Shown here: in pieces, positions 25,871 to 34,198 of the stretch
Layout: each line of letters opens with the position of its first letter
Position numbering within the stretch: the stretch's first letter is position 1
Origin: JACNKJ01 sp964344565
GTDB taxonomy: Bacteria > Krumholzibacteriota > Krumholzibacteriia > JACNKJ01
Assembly (NCBI GenBank): GCA_964344565.1
Contig: CAYFNT010000007.1
Coordinates: forward strand, 89,577 to 153,576
Reading direction: 5' to 3'
DNA: 64,000 nt
Notes under the pieces: generated by a model
Told to the model about the DNA's origin: nothing
The model's input: only the letters and a program-made list of their open reading frames with translations
Databases searched by the model: none
Program-made: the position numbers and the translations under genes

Positions 25871-28800
25871 GGAGCTCGCCAGTCCGTCGACTCTCGCAGA
25901 TTCTCGAAGAACTCTCCCGTCTCGAACTGCTCGTAGGTGGCCAGCCTGCGCTCCAGGCAGAAGTCCATCCATGTTCGCGCGTCGGCGGTGCGTCCGGCCA
26001 TGGAGAAGCTCGCCGCGGCGAAGAAGGCCGCGCCGGGATAGGTCGGATCCAGCTCCACCAGCTTCGCGAAGGCCTCGCCGGCCTCGCCGTAGCGTTCGAG
26101 GCGCGCCAGCGCCGTGGCCAGGTTGTTCCGGTACACGGCCGAGCCTGAGTCCAGCTCCACCGCGCGCTGGAAGAATTCGAGGGACTCCTCGTGACGTCCG
26201 CGATCGGCCATCAGGCGGCCTTCCAACGACCAACCCCGAGCATCGGAGGGATAGTCCCTCCGGAAATCGTAGAGGGCCACTTCCATCTCGGTGATGCGGT
26301 CCAGATCGCGCAGGGTGATGATGCGGTTGTAGCGGATGTTCACGTCTTCGGGCAGGATCTCCAAGGCCCGGTCGAAGAGGTCGAGGGCTTCGAGGAAACG
26401 TCCCTCGTCGCGGCGCTGCAGGCCCAGCTGGACCAGGGACGGCGCATCGCCGCTGCTCTCGGCGATCTGTTCCAGGGTATCGCCCATCTTGTCCATGGCG
26501 TTCATGAGGAAGTTCAGACGCGGATCGTCGGGCACCGCGGCCAGTCCCGCCTCAAATACGGCCCGTCCGCTGTGAAGTCGCGCCACGCCACCGCCGGCCG
26601 CGTAACCCTCGAGCAGTTTCGATGTCACCAGGCGAGCTTCGGCCAGACGCCCGGGTTCGAAGGCGCCGATCATGGGCAGGCCGCCGGGCTGACGGCTGGC
26701 GTTGAGCCAGCGCAAATTCTCGTCCTCGTGATAGCTGCGGCTCTTCACGCGGTATTCCCGTACGGTGCTGAATTCCAGTATCGGACGCGACCAGGAGTTC
26801 ACCGGCCCCTCGCCCAGCATCTCGGTCAGGGCCGAATCTCCCGCGACAAAGAGCGAGGCCATCACGTAGGGATCGTCCAGAAGCATGGCGGCGAGGTCCG
26901 CGCGGATCGCCTCGATCTCGACGGCCGCTCTCACCTTGTCGATGGAGTACTGCAGGGGCGACCGGCTGCCCACGAGCACGATGTTGTAGGGATCCAGCCA
27001 GAACAAGGCCGAATGCGGGAAGGCGGCCTGGAAGCTGCGGGTGACGATGCGCACCTCGCTGGCGGGCAGGTGGGTGGCCAGCCACTGCACCATGACGCCC
27101 TCGTCGGTCAACCGGTCGCGGCAGAGCTCGTAGTAATCCTGCGACAGCAGGGCCGCGTTGCCCGAGTACTCGGGATTCAGTTTGGAGTCGCTGCTGATGA
27201 CGTCGAATTCGCCCTCTTCGGTGAGCAGGAACTGCACGCCGTCGCCCACGACCATGTTCGTGCGGGGGTCGTCGAGCACATGGAAGTTCGGTCCGGCGAA
27301 GAGACGCGCGCCTTCGACCACCCCCGGCACGATCTCAACGCAGGCCAGCTCATCGATCTCCTCGTAGAGCGACAGGGTGCCCAGGGTCACGCCGCTTCCC
27401 AGACCGACGCTGAGGGTGCGCCTGGCCTCGGGCACCAATGCCATGGGCAGGTGGGCGAGGATCTTCTCCTTGCGCATGATGCTCGGCTCGGTGCCGCCGA
27501 TATGGTGGCCGTCCACGCTCATGTGCATGGCGCCGCCGGGCTTCATGTAGACCCGTGTCTCGGCGGTGGGATCCTCGAGGTCGAAGAGCACGCGGTCCTC
27601 GGGAGTTTGGCTGTCCGCCAATAGATTGCGCCCGAAATCGAGCATGCGCGGAGAACCCGCGGCGATGGCCAGCACCAGCGCGCCCGCAATCCAGGGTTCG
27701 AGGCGGCCGCGACGCCGGTTGGCCAGGTGGGCGGCCAGTCCGATGAAAGCGCCGATGAGCGATGTCGCGATGATCGAGCCCTTCGCCCCGAGCAGGGGCA
27801 GCACCGCGAAGCCGGCCGCGAGGGAGCCGGCGATGGAGCCCAGGGTGTTGGCGAAATAGAGACGGCCGATGCCCCAACCGAGGCGCGACAGTCCCTGGAT
27901 GCCGATGCGGTTCACCAGGGGGAAGGTCATGCCGAGAAGCAGTGTGGGCAGCAGCATGATGAGCAGCGCCGCGGCGAATCGCCGCATGAGGTAGGCGTTC
28001 CAATCCAGGGAGGCGCTGCTGAGGAAGGCGGCCTCCTCCAGGCGCGGCAGGACATCCCAGATGAGCGGCACCGTGGCCAGGGCCGTGAAGGCGGCGGCGA
28101 TCTGCACGCGACCCAGCCAGACGGCCGGCGATTTCACGCGATCGGCGATGCGCCCGCCGATCCAGCCGCCACCCGATAGTCCCAGAAGGAAGGTGGTGAG
28201 CATGGTGGAGAAGGCGTAGGTGCTGTTGCCGAGGAAGTGGTCGAGAGCTCGGGTCCAGTAGAGCTCGTAGCCCATGGCCGCGAAGCCGCTGGCCGCGAAG
28301 AGGAAGGCCAGGAGTCCGGGATGGATCTCGGCGGGTTCGCCCTCGCCCTCCACGGCGTCCATGGCCGTGCGGGCGGCGGCGTCGAGTTCCGGCTGAGTGC
28401 GGTCGACGAGCAGGATGAGAAGGGCGATGGCCAGGTTGACCGCGGCGGCGAGAAGGGTGCAGTAGAGCAGTCCCAGGGCGGGAATGAACACGAAGCCCGC
28501 CAGGAAGACGCCGAGCACGGCGCCGAAGGTGTTCACCGCGTAGAGCAGGCCGAGGCCGCGGCCCAGGCGTTCGGAGCTGCGCACGATGTAGCGTCCGAGC
28601 ACGGGCAGGGTGCCGCCCATGAAGAAGGTGGGCGGCAGCAGAAGCAGCAGAGCCACGCCCACGCGGAGGAAGGACAGGGACCCTTCCGGAAGGGTCTGCG
28701 CCATGGCCACGTAGGACGGCTTCAGGAAGACGATGGCCGCGTGCACGCCGAGTCCCAGCAGGGCGATGGCGATTTCGAGGAAGGCGTACATGCGAAGGGG

Positions 28801-29004
28801 GCGCCGCGTGGCGTCGGCCCGGCCGCCGAAGAAGCGGCTGCCTAGGGCGAGTCCTCCCATGAAGGCGGCCAGCACCGCGCTGATGGCGAAGGTGGTGCCG
28901 CCGAGAAGCTGGCTGAGCAGGCGAATCCAGACGAGTTCGTAAACCAGTCCGCTCACGCCCGACAGCGTGAAGAGGATCAGAACAAATGGGGTAGCGCGTT
29001 TCAT
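25867..29004 (-). CDS. Fused MFS transporter-spermidine synthase-TPR protein
   Basis: This 1045-residue protein has three parts. Residues about 1-430 are MFS-like membrane helices (ALGSRFFGGRADATRRP; FFMGGTLPVLGRYIV). Residues about 470-740 resemble spermidine synthase/methyltransferase (SVGLGSGVTLGTLSLYEEIDELACVEIVPGVVEGA; FDVISSDSKLNPEYSG). The last 250 residues are TPR repeats (ALDLFDRALEILPEDVNIRYNR). The fusion is known from many bacteria, but its substrate is not established; polyamine synthesis is not assured. It is a single-gene unit. Confidence 0.88.
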   Translation of the reverse strand: MKRATPFVLILFTLSGVSGLVYELVWIRLLSQLLGGTTFAISAVLAAFMGGLALGSRFFGGRADATRRPLRMYAFLEIAIALLGLGVHAAIVFLKPSYVAMAQTLPEGSLSFLRVGVALLLLLPPTFFMGGTLPVLGRYIVRSSERLGRGLGLLYAVNTFGAVLGVFLAGFVFIPALGLLYCTLLAAAVNLAIALLILLVDRTQPELDAAARTAMDAVEGEGEPAEIHPGLLAFLFAASGFAAMGYELYWTRALDHFLGNSTYAFSTMLTTFLLGLSGGGWIGGRIADRVKSPAVWLGRVQIAAAFTALATVPLIWDVLPRLEEAAFLSSASLDWNAYLMRRFAAALLIMLLPTLLLGMTFPLVNRIGIQGLSRLGWGIGRLYFANTLGSIAGSLAAGFAVLPLLGAKGSIIATSLIGAFIGLAAHLANRRRGRLEPWIAGALVLAIAAGSPRMLDFGRNLLADSQTPEDRVLFDLEDPTAETRVYMKPGGAMHMSVDGHHIGGTEPSIMRKEKILAHLPMALVPEARRTLSVGLGSGVTLGTLSLYEEIDELACVEIVPGVVEGARLFAGPNFHVLDDPRTNMVVGDGVQFLLTEEGEFDVISSDSKLNPEYSGNAALLSQDYYELCRDRLTDEGVMVQWLATHLPASEVRIVTRSFQAAFPHSALFWLDPYNIVLVGSRSPLQYSIDKVRAAVEIEAIRADLAAMLLDDPYVMASLFVAGDSALTEMLGEGPVNSWSRPILEFSTVREYRVKSRSYHEDENLRWLNASRQPGGLPMIGAFEPGRLAEARLVTSKLLEGYAAGGGVARLHSGRAVFEAGLAAVPDDPRLNFLMNAMDKMGDTLEQIAESSGDAPSLVQLGLQRRDEGRFLEALDLFDRALEILPEDVNIRYNRIITLRDLDRITEMEVALYDFRRDYPSDARGWSLEGRLMADRGRHEESLEFFQRAVELDSGSAVYRNNLATALARLERYGEAGEAFAKLVELDPTYPGAAFFAAASFSMAGRTADARTWMDFCLERRLATYEQFETGEFFENLRESTDWRAP

Positions 29005-29144
29005 AACAGTCCTGGCGGGTAACGGGTGGCGGGAAGCTGGCTGCGGACCCGGGCAGTTTCGCCAGGGTCCTCGCCGGCGTCAAGGCGGGAAAGGGCTGGT
29101 TCCGGCCAGATCACTGCGCTAGATTCAGCGTTCCGGGAGGCCCC

Positions 29145-29555
29145 ATGTCCGAATTCCGATGCCGAGTCAAGGTTCGCTACGCTGAAACCGACCAGATGGG
29201 CGTGCTTCATCACTCCCTCTGGCCCGTCTATTGGGAAGTTGCCCGCGGCGCATTCATGGAATCGCTCGGCTTTCCCTACGGCGAGCTCGAGAACAAGCAG
29301 GGCATCTACTTCCCGGTGATATCCGTGGGCGCCGACATAGAAGCGCCCGCCCGCTACGACGAAGCGATCGACCTGCGCTGCCGCGTCGCCGAACTCGGGC
29401 GCGTGAAGTTGCGATTCGAGTACGAAGGCTGGCGGGGCGACACGCTTCTCGCCCGAGGGCACAGCCAGCACGGCGTCATCGATCTGGATTGGAACATCGT
29501 GCGATTGCCCGCGGAGATTCGACAAGCACTCGAAGAAGCGAAGGCGCAAACATAG
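29145..29555 (+). CDS. Acyl-CoA thioesterase, YbgC/4HBT family
   Basis: This 136-residue hotdog-fold protein has the family hallmark VRYAETDQMGVLHHSLWPVYWEVARGAFMESLG, including the catalytic Asp, and later GRVKLRFEYEG and ARGHSQHGVID. It hydrolyses short-chain or aromatic acyl-CoA thioesters. GGGAGG lies 4 bp before the ATG. The 21 bases around the start are identical to those around the start of the next gene. Confidence 0.92.
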   Translation: MSEFRCRVKVRYAETDQMGVLHHSLWPVYWEVARGAFMESLGFPYGELENKQGIYFPVISVGADIEAPARYDEAIDLRCRVAELGRVKLRFEYEGWRGDTLLARGHSQHGVIDLDWNIVRLPAEIRQALEEAKAQT

Positions 29556-29596
29556 GCTGGTTTCTGGCTGGAGACTGGCGACTGGAGACTGGAGGC
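29555..29596 (+). repeat. GACTGG-type tandem heptamer repeat (copy 1)
   Basis: Degenerate tandem copies of a seven-base unit (CTGGAGA/CTGGCGA) fill the gap between the thioesterase and CoA-binding genes. The same unit occurs at four more loci in the window, on either strand. Confidence 0.75.
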
Positions 29597-29599
29597 CCC

Positions 29600-30037
29600 A
29601 TGTCCGAATTCGAATGCGAACTCCCCCAGCATCGCGGAACGCCCGAAGAGATCCGCGCAGTGCTCGAGAACTACAAGGTCGTGGCCGTGGTGGGCATGAG
29701 CAACAAGCCCGAACGGCCCAGCTATCACGTGGCCGAATACCTGAGGAGCGCGGGCTACACCATCATTCCCGTGCATCCGGCGGCCGAGGAGATCATGGGT
29801 CTGAAGTGCTACCCCAAGCTCACCGACATCCCCGCCGAGATGGGCGTGGAGATCGTGGACATCTTCCGCCGGCCCGACCTGGTCATGCCCCACGTGGAGG
29901 AGGCCATCGAGATCGGCGCCAAGGCCGTGTGGTTCCAGGAGGGCGTGATCAACAACGAGGCCGCCACGCGGGCCAAGGAGGCCGGCCTGCAGGTGGTGCA
30001 GAATCTCTGTATGCTCAAGGAGCACAGGGCCTTGTAG
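29600..30037 (+). CDS. CoA-binding protein (YccU-like)
   Basis: This 145-residue Rossmann-fold protein of the CoA-binding family has VVAVVGMSNKPERPSYHVAEYLRSAGYTIIPVHP, then VEIVDIFRRPDLVMPHVEEAIEIGAKAVWFQEGV and a C-terminal AGLQVVQNLCMLKEH, which includes the conserved Cys that can be modified by CoA. Its physiological role is unclear. It follows the thioesterase on the same strand, separated by the heptamer repeat, with GGAGG before ATG 29600. Confidence 0.9.
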   Translation: MSEFECELPQHRGTPEEIRAVLENYKVVAVVGMSNKPERPSYHVAEYLRSAGYTIIPVHPAAEEIMGLKCYPKLTDIPAEMGVEIVDIFRRPDLVMPHVEEAIEIGAKAVWFQEGVINNEAATRAKEAGLQVVQNLCMLKEHRAL

Positions 30038-30112
30038 TCACCAGTCTACAGTCTACGGTCACGAGTATCGTCGAGACTCTGGCGACTCGAGATGGGAGAC
30101 TGGGGACACGGG
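30036..30112 (+). repeat. GACTGG-type heptamer repeat, imperfect inverted copy (copy 2)
   Basis: The left part reads AGTCACCAGTCTACAGTC and the right part contains GAGACTCTGGCGACTCGAG and GGGAGACTGGGG, giving an imperfect inverted repeat of the heptamer units between the CoA-binding gene and guaB. Confidence 0.65.
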
Positions 30113-30187
30113 GCATTTGGGCTGGCGTTGACTCCACCGCTATCCTATCTTCTGCCAAATTTATCCCAGCCATCGGAGGCCCCCGCC

Positions 30188-31648
30188 ATGAGTGAGCCGC
30201 AGTTCAGAACCGGACTCACCTACGACGACGTCATACTCCAGCCCCGCCACAGCGCCATCCATCCCCGCGACGCCCAGCTCGGCACGCGCCTCACCCGCAA
30301 GATCACGCTGAACATCCCCGTCCTGAGTTCCGCCATGGACACCGTCACCGAAGCCGAGATGGCCATCGCCATCGCGCGCGAGGGCGGCATCGGCATCATC
30401 CACAAGAATCTCTCGCCCGAGCGGCAGGCCGAGCAGGTGGACCAGGTGAAGCGGTCCGAGAGCGGCATGATCACGCGACCCATCACGCTGTCGCCCAAGG
30501 CCCTTGTGGCCGAGGCCATGGAGCTCATGCGGCGCTTCCGCATCAGCGGCGTGCCCATCACCGAGGGCGGCAAGCTGGTGGGCATCCTCACCAACCGCGA
30601 CCTGCGCTTCAACGAGAGCCCGAATATCCCCGTGAGCGAGTTGATGACCAGCGAGGGGCTCATCACCGTGCGGGAGGGCACCACCCTCGAAGAAGCCAAG
30701 GCCATGCTGCACCAGCATCGCATCGAGAAGCTGCCCGTGGTCGACGAGGCGGGCGAGCTGCGCGGCCTGATCACGGTGAAGGACATCCAGAAGAAGATCG
30801 ACTACCCCGCCGCCAACAGCGACGAGGACGGTCGCCTGCGCGTGGGCGCGGCGGTGGGCGTGGGCGAGGACCTCGAGCGGCGCATCCACCTGCTGGCAGA
30901 CAGTCACGCGGACGTGATCGTCATCGACACGGCTCACGGGCACAGCGCCAACGTCATCGACGCGGTCCGGCGGGCCAAGGATCTCTACCCCGACCTGCAG
31001 GTCATCGCCGGCAATATCGCCACGGCCCAGGCGGCCGAGGCGCTCATCGAGGCGGGCGTGGACGGCGTGAAGGTCGGCATCGGACCGGGAACCATCTGCA
31101 CCACCCGCGTGGTGAGCGGTGTGGGCGTGCCGCAGATCACGGCCATCCTCGACGTGGCCGGCGTGGCGCGGAAGGCCGGCGTGCCCATCATCGCCGACGG
31201 CGGCATCAAGTACAGCGGCGACATCACGAAAGCTTTGGCCGCCGGCGCCGACGCGGTGATGATCGGCAGCCTCTTCGCGGGCACCGGCGAAAGCCCTGGG
31301 GAGACCATCCTCTTCGAGGGACGCAGCTACAAGGTCTACCGGGGCATGGGCAGCCTGGACGCCATGAAGGAAGGCTCCGGCGATCGCTACTCCCAGGACG
31401 GTGTCGAGGAGTCGAAGATGGTGCCCGAGGGCATCGTCTCGAGGGTGCCCTTCAAGGGTCCCGTGAAGAACACCGTCTATCAATTGGTGGGCGGGCTCCG
31501 ATCCGGCATGGGATACCTCGGCGCCGAAAGCCTGGGAATGCTGCGGGACCGGGCCGAGTTCGTGAAGGTGACGGCCTCGGGGCTGCGCGAGGCGCATCCC
31601 CATGACGTGGCCATCATCAAAGAAGCCCCCAACTACCAGTTGCCCTGA
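30188..31648 (+). CDS. guaB: IMP dehydrogenase
   Basis: This 486-residue enzyme has the family's usual length. It has the N-terminal LTYDDVILQPRHSAIHP, two CBS domains inserted at about residues 90-205, the catalytic Cys loop GIGPGTICTTRVVSGVGVPQ, ADGGIKYSGDITKALAAGADAVMIGSLFAGT, the mobile flap (GSGDRYSQDG) and the C-terminal GGLRSGMGYLGA. It oxidises IMP to XMP in guanine nucleotide synthesis. Thr replaces the more common Ser before the catalytic Cys. The start at 30188 follows CGGAGG. The HAD gene begins 1 bp after its stop. Confidence 0.96.
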   Translation: MSEPQFRTGLTYDDVILQPRHSAIHPRDAQLGTRLTRKITLNIPVLSSAMDTVTEAEMAIAIAREGGIGIIHKNLSPERQAEQVDQVKRSESGMITRPITLSPKALVAEAMELMRRFRISGVPITEGGKLVGILTNRDLRFNESPNIPVSELMTSEGLITVREGTTLEEAKAMLHQHRIEKLPVVDEAGELRGLITVKDIQKKIDYPAANSDEDGRLRVGAAVGVGEDLERRIHLLADSHADVIVIDTAHGHSANVIDAVRRAKDLYPDLQVIAGNIATAQAAEALIEAGVDGVKVGIGPGTICTTRVVSGVGVPQITAILDVAGVARKAGVPIIADGGIKYSGDITKALAAGADAVMIGSLFAGTGESPGETILFEGRSYKVYRGMGSLDAMKEGSGDRYSQDGVEESKMVPEGIVSRVPFKGPVKNTVYQLVGGLRSGMGYLGAESLGMLRDRAEFVKVTASGLREAHPHDVAIIKEAPNYQLP

Positions 31649-31649
31649 C

Positions 31650-32471
31650 GTGGAAACCGAAGGCGTCAAGGGCTGGCTCATCGACGTGGAAGGCACCCTG
31701 GTGCTGGACAAGTCCTACCGCGCCGTGCCGGGTGCGGTGCAGTGGATCGCTTCGCTGGTGGTCGGGAAAACCCCCTTCGCCATCCTCACCAACAACACCA
31801 CGCTGACCCGTTCCGAGCTCGGCTCTCGCCTGCGCGAGGTGGGCTTCGCCCTGACCGATCGACAGATCATCGGATGCCAGGGCCGCGCGGTGCAGATCCT
31901 GCACGAGCACGGTTCGCCGGAGTGCTGGGTACTGGGCTCCGATTCCCTGATTCGCACCCTGGAGGCCGGCGGTCTCCTCTGCCATGACCTCGCTCGCGAA
32001 AGGCCGGACGAGCGCGACATCCCGCGCGCCCTGGTGCTCGGCTGGATGGAGAATCCCGACGCCCGCCTGCTGGCGCGGGCCGTCGAATTGCTCGAGCGCC
32101 CGCTCGTCACCTTCGTGACCCTCCACAAGAACCGGCTCTTCCGCAACGAGGGACGTCTCGAGCCCGGCCTCGGAGCCTGGGCCTCGGCCCTCGAGTACGC
32201 CAGCGGCCGCGAGGCCATCGTGGCCGGCAAGCCCTCCGCTGACCTCTTCCGCGCCGGCGCCCGCGCCCTTCAACTGAAACCCGAAGAGGTGGCCATGGTG
32301 GGCGACGATCCCCAGGCCGATCTGGCTCCCGCCGCCGAGCTGGGCATGAAGACGGTCTTCGTACTCTCCGGAAAGCATTCCGACACCGGCGTGCTCAAGC
32401 GCTTGCCCCTGGAGTTCCGGCCGGAGTTCGTGGCCGGCAGCGTGGCGGAATTGATGCCCAGCACGGCTTGA
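31650..32471 (+). CDS. HAD-family phosphatase (NagD/HDHD2-like)
   Basis: This 273-residue hydrolase has GWLIDVEGTLVLDKSYRAVPGA (nucleophile Asp), AILTNNTTLTRSEL (motif II), VAGKPSADLFRAGARAL (motif III Lys) and VAMVGDDPQADLAPAAELGMKTVFVLSGK (motif IV). This is the type IIA cap arrangement of NagD, PLPP and HDHD2. The likely substrates are small phosphate esters. The start is GTG 31650, one base after the guaB stop, so translation is coupled. A promoter for the next gene overlaps its stop codon. Confidence 0.9.
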   Translation: METEGVKGWLIDVEGTLVLDKSYRAVPGAVQWIASLVVGKTPFAILTNNTTLTRSELGSRLREVGFALTDRQIIGCQGRAVQILHEHGSPECWVLGSDSLIRTLEAGGLLCHDLARERPDERDIPRALVLGWMENPDARLLARAVELLERPLVTFVTLHKNRLFRNEGRLEPGLGAWASALEYASGREAIVAGKPSADLFRAGARALQLKPEEVAMVGDDPQADLAPAAELGMKTVFVLSGKHSDTGVLKRLPLEFRPEFVAGSVAELMPSTA

Positions 32472-32496
32472 CCTTCCCTTGGTTTAGATATAGAAT
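32468..32496 (+). promoter_or_regulatory. Sigma70-like promoter for the secreted protein at 32546
   Basis: TTGACC (32468-32473) and TAGAAT (32491-32496) each match the consensus at five of six positions and are separated by exactly 17 bp. The -35 box overlaps the stop codon of the HAD gene, giving a leader of about 43 nt before ATG 32546. Confidence 0.65.
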
Positions 32497-32545
32497 CGGT
32501 TTTCCGAAATATCGTAGACAGCCTCCACTCCCTCAGCGAGGTGGA

Positions 32546-33082
32546 ATGATGTCCAAGTATTTAAGAACCATGCTGTTAGCGGGCACGCTAGCCATTGCGA
32601 GCTCCGCCTCGGCCCTCGACTTCGATCAAATGCAACACGGAGGCGAGCACTACATCGCCGATTTCGACCAGGTGGACATCGCCCAGTCCTTCAAGCCCGG
32701 TCACGGAAATCTCGCCGGCGCCGGCATCTGGCTTCACGTTTACGGCAGCACGGACAACGTGGTCATCTCGCTCTGGGACGCCCTCCCCGACGAGGGCGGG
32801 GCGATGCTGGCCACCGGAAGCGCCATGGGAACTGCTGGCAACTGGGTCAACGTGTTCTGGGATCCCGTTCCCGTGACCATCGGGACCACCTACTTCCTGG
32901 TCTTCACCGGCAACGAGACCCTGGGCATCAAGGGACAGACGGACAATCCCTATCCCCACGGGCAGTGCTACGCCAATCCCGGCTTCGGGTCCTTCCCCGA
33001 GTTCGACTACGCCTTCCATACCTACTACGACCAGACGGCGGCCACTGGGAGCAGTTGGTCCGAACTCAGGGATCTCTACTAG
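32546..33082 (+). CDS. Secreted beta-sandwich-like protein ending in SWSELRDLY
   Basis: This 178-residue protein has a signal peptide (MMSKYLRTMLLAGTLAIASSASA). Its beta-rich body resembles choice-of-anchor/DUF4082-type ligand-binding domains: IAQSFKPGHGNLAGAGIWLHVYGSTDNVVISLWD and VNVFWDPVPVTIGTTYFLVFTG. The last residues, SSWSELRDLY, are the short W-S tail shared with the proteins at 35767 and 51013. It is probably extracellular; the ligand is unknown. The GAGGTGG before the ATG supports the start, and its own promoter lies upstream. Confidence 0.78.
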   Translation: MMSKYLRTMLLAGTLAIASSASALDFDQMQHGGEHYIADFDQVDIAQSFKPGHGNLAGAGIWLHVYGSTDNVVISLWDALPDEGGAMLATGSAMGTAGNWVNVFWDPVPVTIGTTYFLVFTGNETLGIKGQTDNPYPHGQCYANPGFGSFPEFDYAFHTYYDQTAATGSSWSELRDLY

Positions 33083-33156
33083 ATCGATGTGTCACGGGAA
33101 TGTCTGAAAGGTCCGACCCCTCTTGAACGCGGCCGGGAAACCGCCATCTTCTACCT

Positions 33157-34182
33157 ATGGGTAAGATATCCATCAGACACCGCATCGGCCGGAGGGGCCT
33201 GAGGACCTACACCCTGCGGCTTGCCGTCCAGGCCGGATTCACGGCCCTCATCGTGCTCATCGGTTTCGAGTTCGCCCGCTTCGTGCGCGCCATCGAATCG
33301 GGAGCGAGCCCGCTGCCCTCGCGGCCCTCGGGCGTGGAGGGGTTCCTGCCCATCAGCGGTCTCATGGGCGGCATGGACTGGATCTACCAGGGCAAGCTCA
33401 ACGAAATCCACCCGGCGGCGACGCTGCTCTTCCTGACCTTCACGGTATCGGCGTTGATCTTCCGGAAGAACTTCTGCTCCTGGATCTGTCCCGTGGGGCT
33501 CATCTCGGAGTCGCTGGCTCGTTTGGGACGCCGACTCTTCGGGCGTAACTTTCGTCCCTGGCGCTGGCTCGACGTTCCGCTACGCTCGATCAAGTATCTG
33601 CTGCTGGCATTCTTCGCCTGGGCCATCTTCACCATGAGCGCGGCGGCGTTGCAGGAGTTCATCCACTCGGGCTACAACCGCATCAGCGACGTGAAGATGT
33701 ACTACTTCTTCGCGCGCCTGAGCACGACCTCGACGGTGGTCATCGCGGTGCTGGCGCTGGGCTCGGTGTTCATCAACGGATTCTGGTGCCGATACCTCTG
33801 CCCCTACGGCGCCTGGCTGGGACTCTTCAGCTGGCTCTCGCCGGTGAAGGTGCGGCGCGACGCGGCCAGCTGCACCGACTGCGGACTCTGCGACAAGGTC
33901 TGCATGGCGCGCCTGCCCGTATCGAAGAAGGAGCGGGTCATCAGCCCCGAGTGCACGGGCTGCCTGGATTGCGTGGCGAGCTGTCCCGTGTCCACGGCCC
34001 TGACCGCCGGCGGCAAGGCCCGCCGCCTGGGCGTGGAGCACTTCGCGGCGGGCGTGATCGTCGTGTTCGTGACGGGGTACCTCATCGCGCGGGCCGCGGG
34101 ATGGTGGGAAAGCGGCGTGAGCGAAGCCGAGTACTTCCACCTGCACGGGATCATGGGACAGCTCGACCATCTGGGACGCTGA
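33157..34182 (+). CDS. Membrane polyferredoxin, NapH/NosR C-terminal-like 4Fe-4S protein
   Basis: This 341-residue protein has about five membrane helices and four Cys motifs. NFCSWICPVGLISE and WCRYLCPYGAWLG are typical of NapH/NosR/CcoG membrane ferredoxins. CTDCGLCDKVCMARLPV and CTGCLDCVASCPVSTAL are 4Fe-4S sites, with CM and CP variants. It probably passes electrons between quinol and a periplasmic or surface acceptor; the partner is not in this window unless it is the multihaem cytochrome. It ends in a single C-terminal helix. Confidence 0.88.
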   Translation: MGKISIRHRIGRRGLRTYTLRLAVQAGFTALIVLIGFEFARFVRAIESGASPLPSRPSGVEGFLPISGLMGGMDWIYQGKLNEIHPAATLLFLTFTVSALIFRKNFCSWICPVGLISESLARLGRRLFGRNFRPWRWLDVPLRSIKYLLLAFFAWAIFTMSAAALQEFIHSGYNRISDVKMYYFFARLSTTSTVVIAVLALGSVFINGFWCRYLCPYGAWLGLFSWLSPVKVRRDAASCTDCGLCDKVCMARLPVSKKERVISPECTGCLDCVASCPVSTALTAGGKARRLGVEHFAAGVIVVFVTGYLIARAAGWWESGVSEAEYFHLHGIMGQLDHLGR

Positions 34183-34198
34183 GGGCCCTGTAAAAGAG

